Positions 1-7,049 of a DNA stretch of 13,622 bases are shown here, one piece after another. The DNA is from an uncultured archaeon A07HN63 (GTDB lineage: Archaea; Halobacteriota; Halobacteria; Halobacteriales; Haloferacaceae): assembly GCA_000496215.1 (NCBI GenBank), contig KI543197.1, positions 99,931-113,552 of the forward strand, in the 5' to 3' direction. Each line of letters begins with the position of its first letter. Positions within the stretch are counted from its first letter, which is position 1. Made by a program: the position numbers and the translations under genes. Under the pieces are notes generated by a model. That model was given only the letters and a program-made list of their open reading frames with translations. It had not been told where the DNA came from and made no database searches.

Positions 1-301
1 GAGCACCGCGGAGTACGACGAGCGGGTGACGAGCGACGTGATCGAAACCGCCCGCGACGCGCTGTTTGCCTCGCTGCTCGAAGTTACCTACGGCTCCCGC
101 GACGAGTTCGAGTCGTGGCGTGCAGATCACCCCGAAACGGCGGTTGAGCTACTGGGCAACGAGAACGTCGACCGCGTTGTCTGGCATCAGATTCCGTTCG
201 CCGATAGCACCGTTGCGGCCACCTACCAGAACGAACCGGATGCCGCCGCGGCGACGATCAGACGCCACGCCTTCGGTGAGCTGTACGAACCACGGCTCTG
301 A
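1..301 (+). CDS. C-terminal part of a small conserved haloarchaeal protein (possibly DUF5809)
   Basis: The frame is open from the first base and ends at TGA 299-301. A GTG at 26 could be read as a start. However, the upstream codons (Ser-Thr-Ala-Glu-Tyr-Asp-Glu-Arg) continue smoothly into it, so the gene most likely begins outside the window and this is its last ~100 residues. The visible part is acidic and soluble, with no membrane segment and no cysteines. It contains an ARDALFASLLEV-like helix, a conserved-looking ENVDRVVWHQIPFAD stretch and an Ala-rich C-terminal helix ending in LYEPRL. From memory this resembles haloarchaeal DUF5809 proteins, whose function is unknown. That assignment is recollection, not a search result. 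The gene is convergent with the surface-protein gene, whose stop lies 72 bases away. Confidence 0.6.
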   Translation, partial: STAEYDERVTSDVIETARDALFASLLEVTYGSRDEFESWRADHPETAVELLGNENVDRVVWHQIPFADSTVAATYQNEPDAAAATIRRHAFGELYEPRL

Positions 302-373
302 TGTCGCTCAGCGGTTGAGGAGGCTCTATACGGTGGTTCTGTGAATCTGAGCGTTGATACTAAAGATTCCAGC

Positions 374-2335
374 TCAATCGTTGGCTGTGTAGACGATGGC
401 GGCGACCGTGGCAACTGCCCCAAGTGTGAGGACGACACCGAACACCGTCGCGAAGACAATTGGGATCAGGTTCCGCCAGAACTCACCGAGCTTGTTGCGG
501 TCCTGGCTATCTTCGCTCGGCTCTATCGCGTACTGCTCCGCGCCCGTCGATTGGCTCTCCTCACCTCCGCTTTCGTCGGCACCCGCAGGCGCCGCGATAT
601 CGCCGCCGGTGGGCGACTGACTCGGCGGCTGGGCGGTGTCTGACTCACCAGATCCGAACTCGTATGCGGGCTGGCCCTCGCTGTTCTGGCCGTTCTCTCC
701 CCGGGTGGCTGTGGAATCTGAGTCATCCAGCGAGGCCGTCGGTACCTGTGACCCCGGATCACCGGGAATCGAGCCGGATTCCTGTGAGAGATCATCTCCT
801 CTCTGCCCGCTGAGTGCATTGGTTGCTGTCGATTCCGGGCCCAGCCCAGCTCCATCACCGACGGTGACGGAATCCGACTCGCCGGCTGCCCCGTTGTTAC
901 CCGCTGCATCCCTTGCACTGTTCAGCGTCGCGGTGTAGTTGCCAGCGGAGTCCAGCGGCTGTGTCGCCTCGTAGGTATGCGGCTCGGAGTCGACCTTGCT
1001 GAAGTCGTCTCTGTCGAGGTCCGCTGTTTCGTTGCCGCCGAGCGAGACGCCGAGCGCGTCGCTGTCGGTCCCGAGTTTTTCCTGACTCTGGACGGCCACC
1101 CTCGCGGTGTTGCCGCGTGGATTCGTGGCACTGATATCCTCAACCACCGGCTGGGCCCCGTCCTCGACATCTTCGAGCGTTTGCGACGAATCGAGTTCGT
1201 TCGTGCCGTCGGAGAGTTTGTCGCCGGCCAGTGACACCCTCTCCGGTGTGACCGAGGTGTTGTCCCGTGGGGTGTCAGCGATATCGACGGTCGCCTGCTC
1301 GCCGTTGGCCGAACTCGTGGCGCCCTCGACAGGGTACGGCTCGGATTCGAACGTGGACTCGTCGACCGTTGAGGAGGCCTTCGCCACCGGCTCGCTCAGA
1401 TTCACGTTGAGTTTCTCGACCGTGCCGTCGCGGTCGTCGTCGGCTGTCTCCGCGCTCGTCATCACGGGTGCCGCGCCGTCGACCGCCTCGTACTCGGTGA
1501 CGCCGGCGAACGGGTTACCGGCCTCGTCGACCACGGCTCCCGACGAGACGTTGATCGAGGGGGTGGCGTCCGTATCGGGGGTTCCGGATTCGATCAGCTC
1601 GATGACGATCCGCTCGTCGTTGGCGGTCGATCCGGTCTTGATCGCGTCGGTTCGATAGCCGTCGTTCACCGTGACCGCGTCGGCCATCACGGTGGTGTCG
1701 TCGATGGCCTCGTTGAACTCGACGACGAGCTGGTCGATCTGTCCGTTCTTCGCGACCGGACTCCGGTCGTCGGTGCCGCCGCCGATGACCAGCCCCGTTG
1801 CCTCACCGGCGTCCCGCGTCGTGACACGCTCGATGCCGGGACCATCGTTGTCGACCTCGAGAGTGACCGTCGCCGCCGGCCCGCCGGTGAGCGTCTCCCC
1901 GTCGTCGACGCCGATACTGACCGGACCACCGGTCACAGGCGCAGCGCCGCCGTCGACGACGAACGACGCTCTGATCTTCCCGTTGGCAACGCCGTCGTCG
2001 TCACCCTCGCCGCCGTCGGTGATCGTGACCGTGCGTCTGCCGTCAGTGATCCCCTGATCGTCGGTCGTCGAGAAGTTGCCGTCGCGGTCGACGGCGAACG
2101 TTCCTGCGTCACCGGCCTCGCCAACATCGGCTGCAACGGTGACGACCGAGGCCGAGCCGCTGGCTGCGCTCCGTACCTCGACGGTGCCGTCGCCGTTGTC
2201 GTCGTTCGGCGAGACCACCGTCAGCGTCGTCTCCTCGGCGACGGCCAGCCCGGACATGCCTGCGCTCCCGACGATATTCAGCAGTACCACTACCACGAAA
2301 AACGCGGCTTTCCGCCGTCTGGTGTGAGAGATCAC
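374..2335 (-). CDS. Secreted, membrane-anchored Asp-rich cell-surface protein with Ig-like repeats
   Basis: The 653-residue protein starts at GTG (2333-2335); no better start lies upstream before an in-frame stop. Residues 1-33 look like a Sec signal peptide: a basic TRRRK n-region, a hydrophobic core at about 11-26, and AVA before the likely cleavage site. Residues ~34-490 are acidic beta-rich sequence with junctions such as DGAAPV and DGAQPV that resemble bacterial Ig-like or SwmB-type surface repeats. Asp-rich loops around 44-51 (NDDNGDGT) and 299-305 could bind calcium. Six N-glycosylation sequons are visible: N87, N262, N312, N359, N435 and N466. Residues ~500-615 form a low-complexity Gly/Ser/Asp/Gln/Pro stalk. 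A transmembrane helix at about 623-648 is followed by a very short tail. No PGF-CTERM motif is visible, so anchoring is by the helix itself. It is probably displayed at the S-layer; the ligand is unknown. Confidence 0.8.
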   Translation of the reverse strand: MISHTRRRKAAFFVVVVLLNIVGSAGMSGLAVAEETTLTVVSPNDDNGDGTVEVRSAASGSASVVTVAADVGEAGDAGTFAVDRDGNFSTTDDQGITDGRRTVTITDGGEGDDDGVANGKIRASFVVDGGAAPVTGGPVSIGVDDGETLTGGPAATVTLEVDNDGPGIERVTTRDAGEATGLVIGGGTDDRSPVAKNGQIDQLVVEFNEAIDDTTVMADAVTVNDGYRTDAIKTGSTANDERIVIELIESGTPDTDATPSINVSSGAVVDEAGNPFAGVTEYEAVDGAAPVMTSAETADDDRDGTVEKLNVNLSEPVAKASSTVDESTFESEPYPVEGATSSANGEQATVDIADTPRDNTSVTPERVSLAGDKLSDGTNELDSSQTLEDVEDGAQPVVEDISATNPRGNTARVAVQSQEKLGTDSDALGVSLGGNETADLDRDDFSKVDSEPHTYEATQPLDSAGNYTATLNSARDAAGNNGAAGESDSVTVGDGAGLGPESTATNALSGQRGDDLSQESGSIPGDPGSQVPTASLDDSDSTATRGENGQNSEGQPAYEFGSGESDTAQPPSQSPTGGDIAAPAGADESGGEESQSTGAEQYAIEPSEDSQDRNKLGEFWRNLIPIVFATVFGVVLTLGAVATVAAIVYTAND

Positions 2336-2381
2336 GCAATTGGCCCCCGGTTGTGCTTCCCCGACCCTACCGATAGTTCAA

Positions 2382-2401
2382 CGACTGTTCCCCGACAGTC
2401 G
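2382..2401 (-). promoter_or_regulatory. 7-bp perfect dyad near the expected start site of the surface-protein gene
   Basis: CGACTGT (2382-2388) and ACAGTCG (2395-2401) are exact reverse complements separated by 6 bases. If the AT-rich element at 2413-2420 is the TATA box for the minus strand, transcription would start around 2387-2394, inside this dyad. It could be an operator or a hairpin at the 5' end of the mRNA. The symmetry is visible in the sequence; the role is inferred. Confidence 0.45.
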
Positions 2402-2412
2402 CGTCTGGTTCG

Positions 2413-2420
2413 TTATATTT
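2413..2420 (-). promoter_or_regulatory. Candidate TATA box of the surface-protein gene
   Basis: On the minus strand this reads AAATATAA, the only strong AT-rich block in the 294-base gap upstream of the GTG at 2335. A start site about 25 bases downstream would leave a leader of roughly 50-55 nt without an obvious Shine-Dalgarno sequence. The block is also TATA-like on the plus strand, so its direction is not certain. Confidence 0.45.
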
Positions 2421-2438
2421 GATCGCTGGTCAGCGATC
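2421..2438 (-). promoter_or_regulatory. 8-bp perfect dyad abutting the TATA box (BRE position)
   Basis: GATCGCTG (2421-2428) and CAGCGATC (2431-2438) are exact reverse complements with a 2-base spacer. The dyad touches the candidate TATA box of the minus-strand surface-protein gene on its upstream side, where the TFB recognition element would lie. Many archaeal dimeric regulators bind at this position. The binding protein is unknown. Confidence 0.5.
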
Positions 2439-2575
2439 TGCCCGGCACGTACAGAAAACTATGGGCCAAACGGGCTTATGTTTTGTCACGTGTGTCGCGG
2501 CGGGATCGCAGCAGGAGTAGGACGCGAGTGTCGGCGGACCGCCGCCCGGCGTCGGCGCGTGGCGAGAACAGCACC

Positions 2576-2581
2576 TTTATC
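2576..2581 (+). promoter_or_regulatory. TATA box of the eif2g gene string
   Basis: TTTATC lies about 50 bases before the GTG start of aIF2-gamma. A start site about 25 bases downstream (near 2603) leaves a leader of roughly 26 nt that carries the Shine-Dalgarno sequence at 2617-2624. The spacing fits a haloarchaeal promoter for the whole eif2g-truD string. Confidence 0.55.
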
Positions 2582-2616
2582 AGTCGTTCAGGGCGAACGT
2601 CTCGTACGACTACTCC

Positions 2617-2624
2617 GAGGAGGT
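2617..2624 (+). promoter_or_regulatory. Strong Shine-Dalgarno sequence deciding the aIF2-gamma start
   Basis: GAGGAGGT ends 5 bases before GTG 2630. It is the strongest ribosome-binding site in the window. It fixes the start at GTG 2630 rather than at codons up to 49 positions upstream in the same open frame, which would add an Arg/Ser-rich extension unlike the family. Confidence 0.75.
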
Positions 2625-2629
2625 CAATA

Positions 2630-3859
2630 GTGACACAAGAGACAACACAACCGGAGGTGAATATCGGACTCGTTGGCCACGTCGACCACGGGAAAACGAC
2701 GCTCGTCGAGGCCCTGAGTGGGTCGTGGACTGACCAGCACTCCGAGGAGATGAAACGCGGGATTTCGATCAGACTCGGATACGCGGACACGACATTCCGG
2801 GAGTGCCCGGGCGTCGAGGACCCAGACTGTTACACTGTCGCTGACGAAGGTCCTGACGGTGAGCCAACCGAGCCACTGCGGACCGTTTCGTTTGTTGATG
2901 CGCCGGGCCACGAGACACTGATGGCGACGATGCTCGCCGGCGCGTCGCTGATGGACGGCGCGGTGCTCGTCGTCTCGGCGACCGAGGACGTGCCACAGGC
3001 CCAGACCGAGGAACACCTGATGGCGCTCGACATCATCGGGATCGACAACATCGTCATCGCCCAGAACAAGCTGGATCTCGTCGACCGCGAGCGCGCGATG
3101 GACAACTACGAACAGATCCAGGAGTTCGTCGCGGGGACGGTCGCCGAGGACGCCCCAATCGTCCCGATCAGTGCCCAACAGGAGACCAATCTCGACGTGC
3201 TGATCGGCGCTATCGAGGAGACGATCCCGACGCCGGACCGCAGCGACGACGAGGACGCCGAGATGTACGTCGCCCGGAGCTTCGATATCAATCGCCCGGG
3301 CACGACGTGGGAGGATCTCGCCGGCGGCGTCGTCGGCGGCAGTCTCGTCAGCGGCGAACTCTCGGCCGACGAGGAGATCGAACTCCGCCCCGGCCGCCAG
3401 GTCGAGGAGGGCGGCCAGACGGAGTGGCGGCCGCTGACGACGACGATCCGGTCGCTGCAGGCCGGCGACGGCGCGCCCGACTCGGTCGGGCCGGGCGGCC
3501 TCATCGGCGTCGGTACCGGCCTCGATCCCAGCCTCACGAAGGGTGACTCGCTGGGCGGCCAGATCGCCGGTGAGCCCGGCACGCTACCGCCGACGCGGCA
3601 CGACTTCGAGATGGACGTGGCACTGCTGGATCGTGTGGTCGGCGAAACCGACGAGGTCGAGGAGATTTCCACGGGTGAACCGCTGATGTTGACCGTCGGT
3701 ACCGCGACGACGGTCGGCTCCGTGACCAGTGCGCGCGACGGCGAGTGTGAAGTCACGCTGAAACGACCGGTCTGTGCGCCCGACGGCGCGACCATCGCCA
3801 TCAACCGGCGGGTCGGCGCGCGCTGGCGACTGATCGGGATCGGCACACTGCAAGCGTAG
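2630..3859 (+). CDS. eif2g: Translation initiation factor aIF2 subunit gamma
   Basis: The 409-residue GTPase is the core of the archaeal aIF2 heterotrimer, which brings initiator Met-tRNA to the small ribosomal subunit. All GTPase motifs are present: P-loop GHVDHGKT (16-23), switch I RGISI (43-47), DAPGH (90-94), NKLD (146-149) and SA (181-182). Domains II and III follow, with conserved stretches such as SFDINRPGT, GGLIGVGTGLDPSLTKGD and, at the end, AINRRVGARWRLIGIGTL. The length is normal for the family. The zinc-knuckle region after switch I keeps only two cysteines (C59, C67) instead of the four found in many archaea. From memory, this loss is shared with other haloarchaea. The start is GTG 2630, supported by a Shine-Dalgarno sequence. 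It is the first gene of the string, and the next gene begins one base after its stop. Confidence 0.97.
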   Translation: MTQETTQPEVNIGLVGHVDHGKTTLVEALSGSWTDQHSEEMKRGISIRLGYADTTFRECPGVEDPDCYTVADEGPDGEPTEPLRTVSFVDAPGHETLMATMLAGASLMDGAVLVVSATEDVPQAQTEEHLMALDIIGIDNIVIAQNKLDLVDRERAMDNYEQIQEFVAGTVAEDAPIVPISAQQETNLDVLIGAIEETIPTPDRSDDEDAEMYVARSFDINRPGTTWEDLAGGVVGGSLVSGELSADEEIELRPGRQVEEGGQTEWRPLTTTIRSLQAGDGAPDSVGPGGLIGVGTGLDPSLTKGDSLGGQIAGEPGTLPPTRHDFEMDVALLDRVVGETDEVEEISTGEPLMLTVGTATTVGSVTSARDGECEVTLKRPVCAPDGATIAINRRVGARWRLIGIGTLQA

Positions 3860-3860
3860 G

Positions 3861-4247
3861 ATGGTTGTCGTCGGGATGGATACCAACGCACTCATGATGC
3901 CGGTCGAATGTAATATCCGTGTGTTCGACGAACTCGACCGGCTGTTCGGCCGCGATCTGGCCGACACCGTCGTTCCGTCGGCCGTTCTCGACGAGCTGGA
4001 CGACCTTGCTGGCGGCCACGGCGAGGCCGCAACCGCCGCCAGCGTGGGCAAGGATCTTGCCGAGCGCTGTCGTGTCGTCGAAACGAACGTCTCATATGCC
4101 GACGACGCAATTGTGGAGTTAGCCACCGACGGCAAGTTCGACTACGTCGTCACGAACGACGCCCCACTGCGTGATCGTCTCCTATCCCACGGCGTTCACG
4201 TGGTCAGCAGACAGGGCGAGACAAACCTCGGGATACGATCACCATAA
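3861..4247 (+). CDS. PIN-domain endonuclease, archaeal Fcf1/Utp24-like
   Basis: This is a 128-residue single PIN domain. The acidic active-site residues are all visible: D7 in MDTNA, E45 in VLDEL, D82 in YADDAI and D100/D105 in TNDAPLRDRL. In the archaeal and eukaryotic Fcf1/Utp24 family this domain cleaves pre-rRNA using Mg2+ or Mn2+. The N-terminal MDTNALMMP and the YADDAI...VVTND pattern fit that family better than toxin VapC. There is no antitoxin gene beside it. Its fixed place between eif2g and rpoE1 is a known archaeal arrangement and supports a housekeeping role in rRNA maturation. The start at ATG 3861 is one base after the eif2g stop; an in-frame ATG at 3876 would remove five residues and remains possible. 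Confidence 0.85.
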   Translation: MVVVGMDTNALMMPVECNIRVFDELDRLFGRDLADTVVPSAVLDELDDLAGGHGEAATAASVGKDLAERCRVVETNVSYADDAIVELATDGKFDYVVTNDAPLRDRLLSHGVHVVSRQGETNLGIRSP

Positions 4248-4248
4248 T

Positions 4249-4827
4249 ATGTACAAACGGGTACGACTCACAGATACGGTCGAAGTACCGCCGGAGAAAC
4301 TGGCGGACGTGTCGCACGAGCGGGTCAAGCGCCTGCTGCAGGACAAGCTTGAGGGACGCATGGACGAGGACGTCGGCAGCGTCGTCAGCGTTATCGAGGT
4401 CCACGATATCGGCGAGGGAACCGTGCTGCCGAACCGGCCCGGCGTCTACTACGAGGCCGAGTTCGACGCCCTCACGTTCGACCCCTCGATGCAGGAGGTC
4501 ACCGACGGCACCGTCGTCGAGGTCGTCGAGTTCGGTGCGTTCGTTGGTATCGGCCCCGTCGACGGCCTGCTGCACGTCTCTCAGATTTCCGACGAGTACC
4601 TCGCCCACGACGAGGAGAACCAGCAGCTCGCCTCGACGGAGTCCGACGAATCACTCGCTGTCGACGACGCGGTCCGCACGCGGATCGTCACCAAGAGCAT
4701 CGACGAGCGGAATCCGCGTGACTCGAAGATCGGTCTGACGGCCAAACAGCCCGGCCTCGGCAAACACGAGTGGCTGGAGCGGGCCCGCAAGCGGCGCGAA
4801 CAGGACGCGACGGCGGAGGGAGCGTAG
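4249..4827 (+). CDS. rpoE1: DNA-directed RNA polymerase subunit Rpo7 (RpoE1/E')
   Basis: The 192-residue subunit forms the stalk of archaeal RNA polymerase together with Rpo4 and contacts emerging RNA. The N-terminal tip domain begins with MYKRVRLTDTVEVPP, typical of the family. The C-terminal half is an S1 RNA-binding domain, including FDALTFDPSMQEVTDG and VVEFGAFVGIGPVDGLLHVSQI. The last ~25 residues are a charged tail. The start is ATG 4249, one base after the stop of the PIN gene. An in-frame ATG at 4171 lies inside the PIN gene and would add 26 unrelated residues, so it is rejected. The next gene, spt4, begins directly after its stop. No rpoF (Rpo4) gene lies in the window, which is usual because it sits elsewhere in archaeal genomes. 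Confidence 0.96.
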   Translation: MYKRVRLTDTVEVPPEKLADVSHERVKRLLQDKLEGRMDEDVGSVVSVIEVHDIGEGTVLPNRPGVYYEAEFDALTFDPSMQEVTDGTVVEVVEFGAFVGIGPVDGLLHVSQISDEYLAHDEENQQLASTESDESLAVDDAVRTRIVTKSIDERNPRDSKIGLTAKQPGLGKHEWLERARKRREQDATAEGA

Positions 4828-5025
4828 ATGGCAAGCGACCGGCTGGCCTGCCGTGAGTGTCACTTCGTCAACGAGCCAGACAAACAGAACTGCGAGAACT
4901 GTGGCTCATCCAGCCTCACCGAGGACTGGGCCGGCTACGTCATCGTCACCCACCCCGAGGACAGCGAGATCGCCACCGAGATGAACGTCAGCAACCCTGG
5001 CAGCTACGCGCTGAAGGTCCGGTAG
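4828..5025 (+). CDS. spt4: Transcription elongation factor Spt4 (RpoE2/E'')
   Basis: The 65-residue zinc-ribbon protein pairs with Spt5 to form the clamp-binding elongation factor of archaeal RNA polymerase. The zinc ligands are C8, C11, C22 and C25 in a C-x2-C...C-x2-C pattern. The family stretch GSSSLTEDWAGYVIVTHPEDSEIA follows, and the C-terminus is GSYALKVR. The length is normal for the family. ATG 4828 directly abuts the rpoE1 stop, so the two are almost certainly cotranscribed. The putative start of the next gene is one base past its stop. Confidence 0.96.
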   Translation: MASDRLACRECHFVNEPDKQNCENCGSSSLTEDWAGYVIVTHPEDSEIATEMNVSNPGSYALKVR

Positions 5026-5026
5026 C

Positions 5027-5597
5027 GTGCTCACGCTTCCGGCCGCGCTGCGGAGCGAACTCAAGGACCCGCTGGGGCGAGGTTTATACTGACTCCGAAT
5101 CACTCCTGTCGGCCGCCGCGGCCCACGGGTCGACTCCAGATACAGTAGTGATCAGCGTCGGCGATGTCGTCACCGCCCGCCTACTTGAGGCGGGCCGCCA
5201 GCCCGACGTGGCGGCTATCGACGGTCGCACCGAACGCGAGCCTATCGACGACGAGATCGACGCGATCCTCGACGGCCTCACCGGCCGGCGCGTCCGCGTC
5301 GAGAACGAGTCGGCGACGCTCTCGGAGTCGTTGTTGACCGCCATCCGCGACGGAGTACACGGCGAGACTGACGACCCCGTCACGATCAGTGTCGATGGCG
5401 AGGAGGATCTGGCCGCGTTGCCGGCCATCGTCCTCGCCGAGACCGGGTCGAGCGTCGTCTACGGCCAGCCCGGCGAGGGGATGGTTCACGTCGCCGTCGA
5501 CGACGCCGTCACCGCAACGGCCCGCGATCTGCTCGCGCGGTTCGACGGCGACACTGACGCCGCGCTGGCGATCCTCGACGCTGACGGGCCCGACTGA
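5027..5597 (+). pseudogene. GTP-dependent dephospho-CoA kinase (DUF359) with a one-base frameshift
   Basis: The enzyme phosphorylates dephospho-CoA to CoA using GTP, the last step of archaeal CoA synthesis. The GTG at 5027 starts a family-like N-terminus (VLTLPAALRSELKDPLG), but that frame hits TGA at 5090-5092 after 21 codons. The rest of the family sequence continues in another frame from about 5076 to TGA 5595-5597. Removing one G from the run at 5074-5077 joins the parts as ...KDPLGEVYTDSESLL..., giving 189 residues, a normal length. In the repaired protein the family motifs are intact: VGDVVT (44-49), DGRTER (65-70), VDGEEDLA (122-129) and VVYGQPGEGMV (143-153). All downstream sequence is in good condition, so this is either a sequencing error in a homopolymer, a very recent mutation or, less likely, recoding. 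It lies one base after spt4 and two bases before truD. Confidence 0.85.
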
Positions 5598-5599
5598 CG

Positions 5600-7000
5600 A
5601 TGCGTGAGTCCCACCCAATCGAGCAGGCCGTCGGCATCGACTACGCCGTGAGCGACGCCGACGGGATCGGCGGCGAACTCCGGGTCGACCCCGAGGATTT
5701 CAGAGTCGATGAGATAGAAAACTTCGATGCCGAACCGCTCGATGCCGACCCCGGCGCCTACCCCGAAATCCTCCTGCGCGCGACGCTGCGCTCGTGGGAT
5801 ACCAACGATTTCGCCGGCCGGCTCTCCGACGCGCTCGATATGAGCCGCGAGCGGGTCTCGTGGGCAGGGACGAAGGACAAACACGCGGTGACGACACAGC
5901 TGTTTTCGGTCAGCGACGGCGATCCCGACGCCATCGTCGGCCTCGATATTCGGGATGCCGAGATCGATGTACTCGGCCGAACTGGTCGGCCGATCTCATT
6001 CGGCGACCTCCACGGAAATCGCTTCGAGATTCGGGTCCGGGAGACCGTCGACGACGCGGGCGACCGGGTGAGCGAGATCACGGATGACCTGCGAGCATTC
6101 GGTGGCGATAGCGACAGCGGAGACGGCATTCCCAGCGACGACGACAACGACGACAGCACCGTCGTCGTTGGCGTTCCAAACTGGTTCGGCCAGCAGCGGT
6201 TCGGCAGCCGGCGACCGATTACTCACGAGGTCGGGCTGCATATCGTTCGCGACGAGTGGCGTGAGGCCGTGCTGTCGTACGTTGCTAACCCATTCGAGAC
6301 GGAACCCGACGCAACGCAGGCGGCCCGCGAGTTTGTCGCCGACGAGGCCGCCAGCGATGATCCCGACTGGCAGGCCTGTCTCGACGAACTGCCGGGCCAG
6401 CTCGGCTACGAGCGGTCGATGGTTCACCGGCTCGCCGAGGACGGCGCGTCGACACCGGCCGACTTCCGGCACGCGCTGGAAGCCGTCCCGTGGAACCTCC
6501 AGCGGCTGTTCGTCAACGCCGCTCAGTCGTACGTGTTCAACCGTATTCTCTCGGAACGCCTGCGCCGTGGGCTACCGTTTGACCGTCCGGTCGACGGGGA
6601 CGTGTGCTGTTTCGTCGATAGCGATGCGCCCGACGCGCTGTCCGCCCCCGACACCGACCGGCTGCAGCGCGTCTCGGGGAGCCGGGTCGACGTGATGGAG
6701 CGCCACTGCGCCCGTGGCCGGGCGTTCGTGACCGCGCCGCTGATCGGTACCGACACCGAGCTGGCCGACGGCGAGCCCGGCGAGATCGAACGCGAGATCC
6801 TCGCCGACGACGGGCTAGCGCCGGGTGATTTCGACCTGCCGGGCGAGTTCGCATCGAGTGGCACCCGGCGGGCGATTCTGGTGCGAACCGAGCTGGAAGT
6901 CGATCCCTTCGAGCCGACCTTCGCGTTCGCGTTGCCGAGCGGGTCGTATGCGACCGCGCTGCTGCGGGAGTATCTGAAGAGCGATCCGCTCGCACTCTGA
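5600..7000 (+). CDS. truD: tRNA pseudouridine(13) synthase TruD
   Basis: The 466-residue enzyme converts U13 of certain tRNAs to pseudouridine. The catalytic Asp is D93 in AGTKDKHAVTTQ. Other TruD signatures are GNRFEIRVR (139-147), PNWFGQQRFGSRRP (193-206), NAAQSYVFNRILSERL (306-321), SGTRRAILVR (420-429) and FALPSGSYATALLREYLK (443-460). The variable TRUD insertion domain lies between the two catalytic halves. An acidic loop at about 169-186 (Asp/Ser-rich, from a GAC-rich stretch near 6107-6160) precedes the PNWFGQQRFG motif and is probably a halophilic loop insertion. The start ATG 5600 is two bases after the stop of the CoA kinase gene, so truD appears to be the last gene of the string. 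The gene ends convergently 49 bases from the DoxX gene. Confidence 0.95.
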   Translation: MRESHPIEQAVGIDYAVSDADGIGGELRVDPEDFRVDEIENFDAEPLDADPGAYPEILLRATLRSWDTNDFAGRLSDALDMSRERVSWAGTKDKHAVTTQLFSVSDGDPDAIVGLDIRDAEIDVLGRTGRPISFGDLHGNRFEIRVRETVDDAGDRVSEITDDLRAFGGDSDSGDGIPSDDDNDDSTVVVGVPNWFGQQRFGSRRPITHEVGLHIVRDEWREAVLSYVANPFETEPDATQAAREFVADEAASDDPDWQACLDELPGQLGYERSMVHRLAEDGASTPADFRHALEAVPWNLQRLFVNAAQSYVFNRILSERLRRGLPFDRPVDGDVCCFVDSDAPDALSAPDTDRLQRVSGSRVDVMERHCARGRAFVTAPLIGTDTELADGEPGEIEREILADDGLAPGDFDLPGEFASSGTRRAILVRTELEVDPFEPTFAFALPSGSYATALLREYLKSDPLAL

Positions 7001-7049
7001 TTTATCGCGATATGAAACGCCGCCAACAACAGGGGGTGACCGTCGTGGG

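Noticed and set aside
305..353. CGCTCAG...CTGAGCG inverted repeat between two convergent genes
   Set aside because: It has seven-base arms with a 35-base loop and no T tract. Chance is a sufficient explanation, and archaeal termination does not need such a hairpin.
2290..2335. Tat signal peptide on the surface protein
   Set aside because: The n-region has RRR but lacks the usual RR-x-F-L/K context, and the hydrophobic core is long and strong, so Sec export is more likely.
2483..2629. 49-codon N-terminal extension of aIF2-gamma
   Set aside because: The extension is Arg/Ser-rich and unlike the family. The TATA box at 2576 and the Shine-Dalgarno sequence at 2617-2624 both point to GTG 2630.
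3861..4247. PIN-domain gene as a VapC toxin of a toxin-antitoxin pair
   Set aside because: No antitoxin gene is adjacent. The gene order with eif2g and rpoE1 and the sequence pattern fit the Fcf1-like rRNA-processing family.
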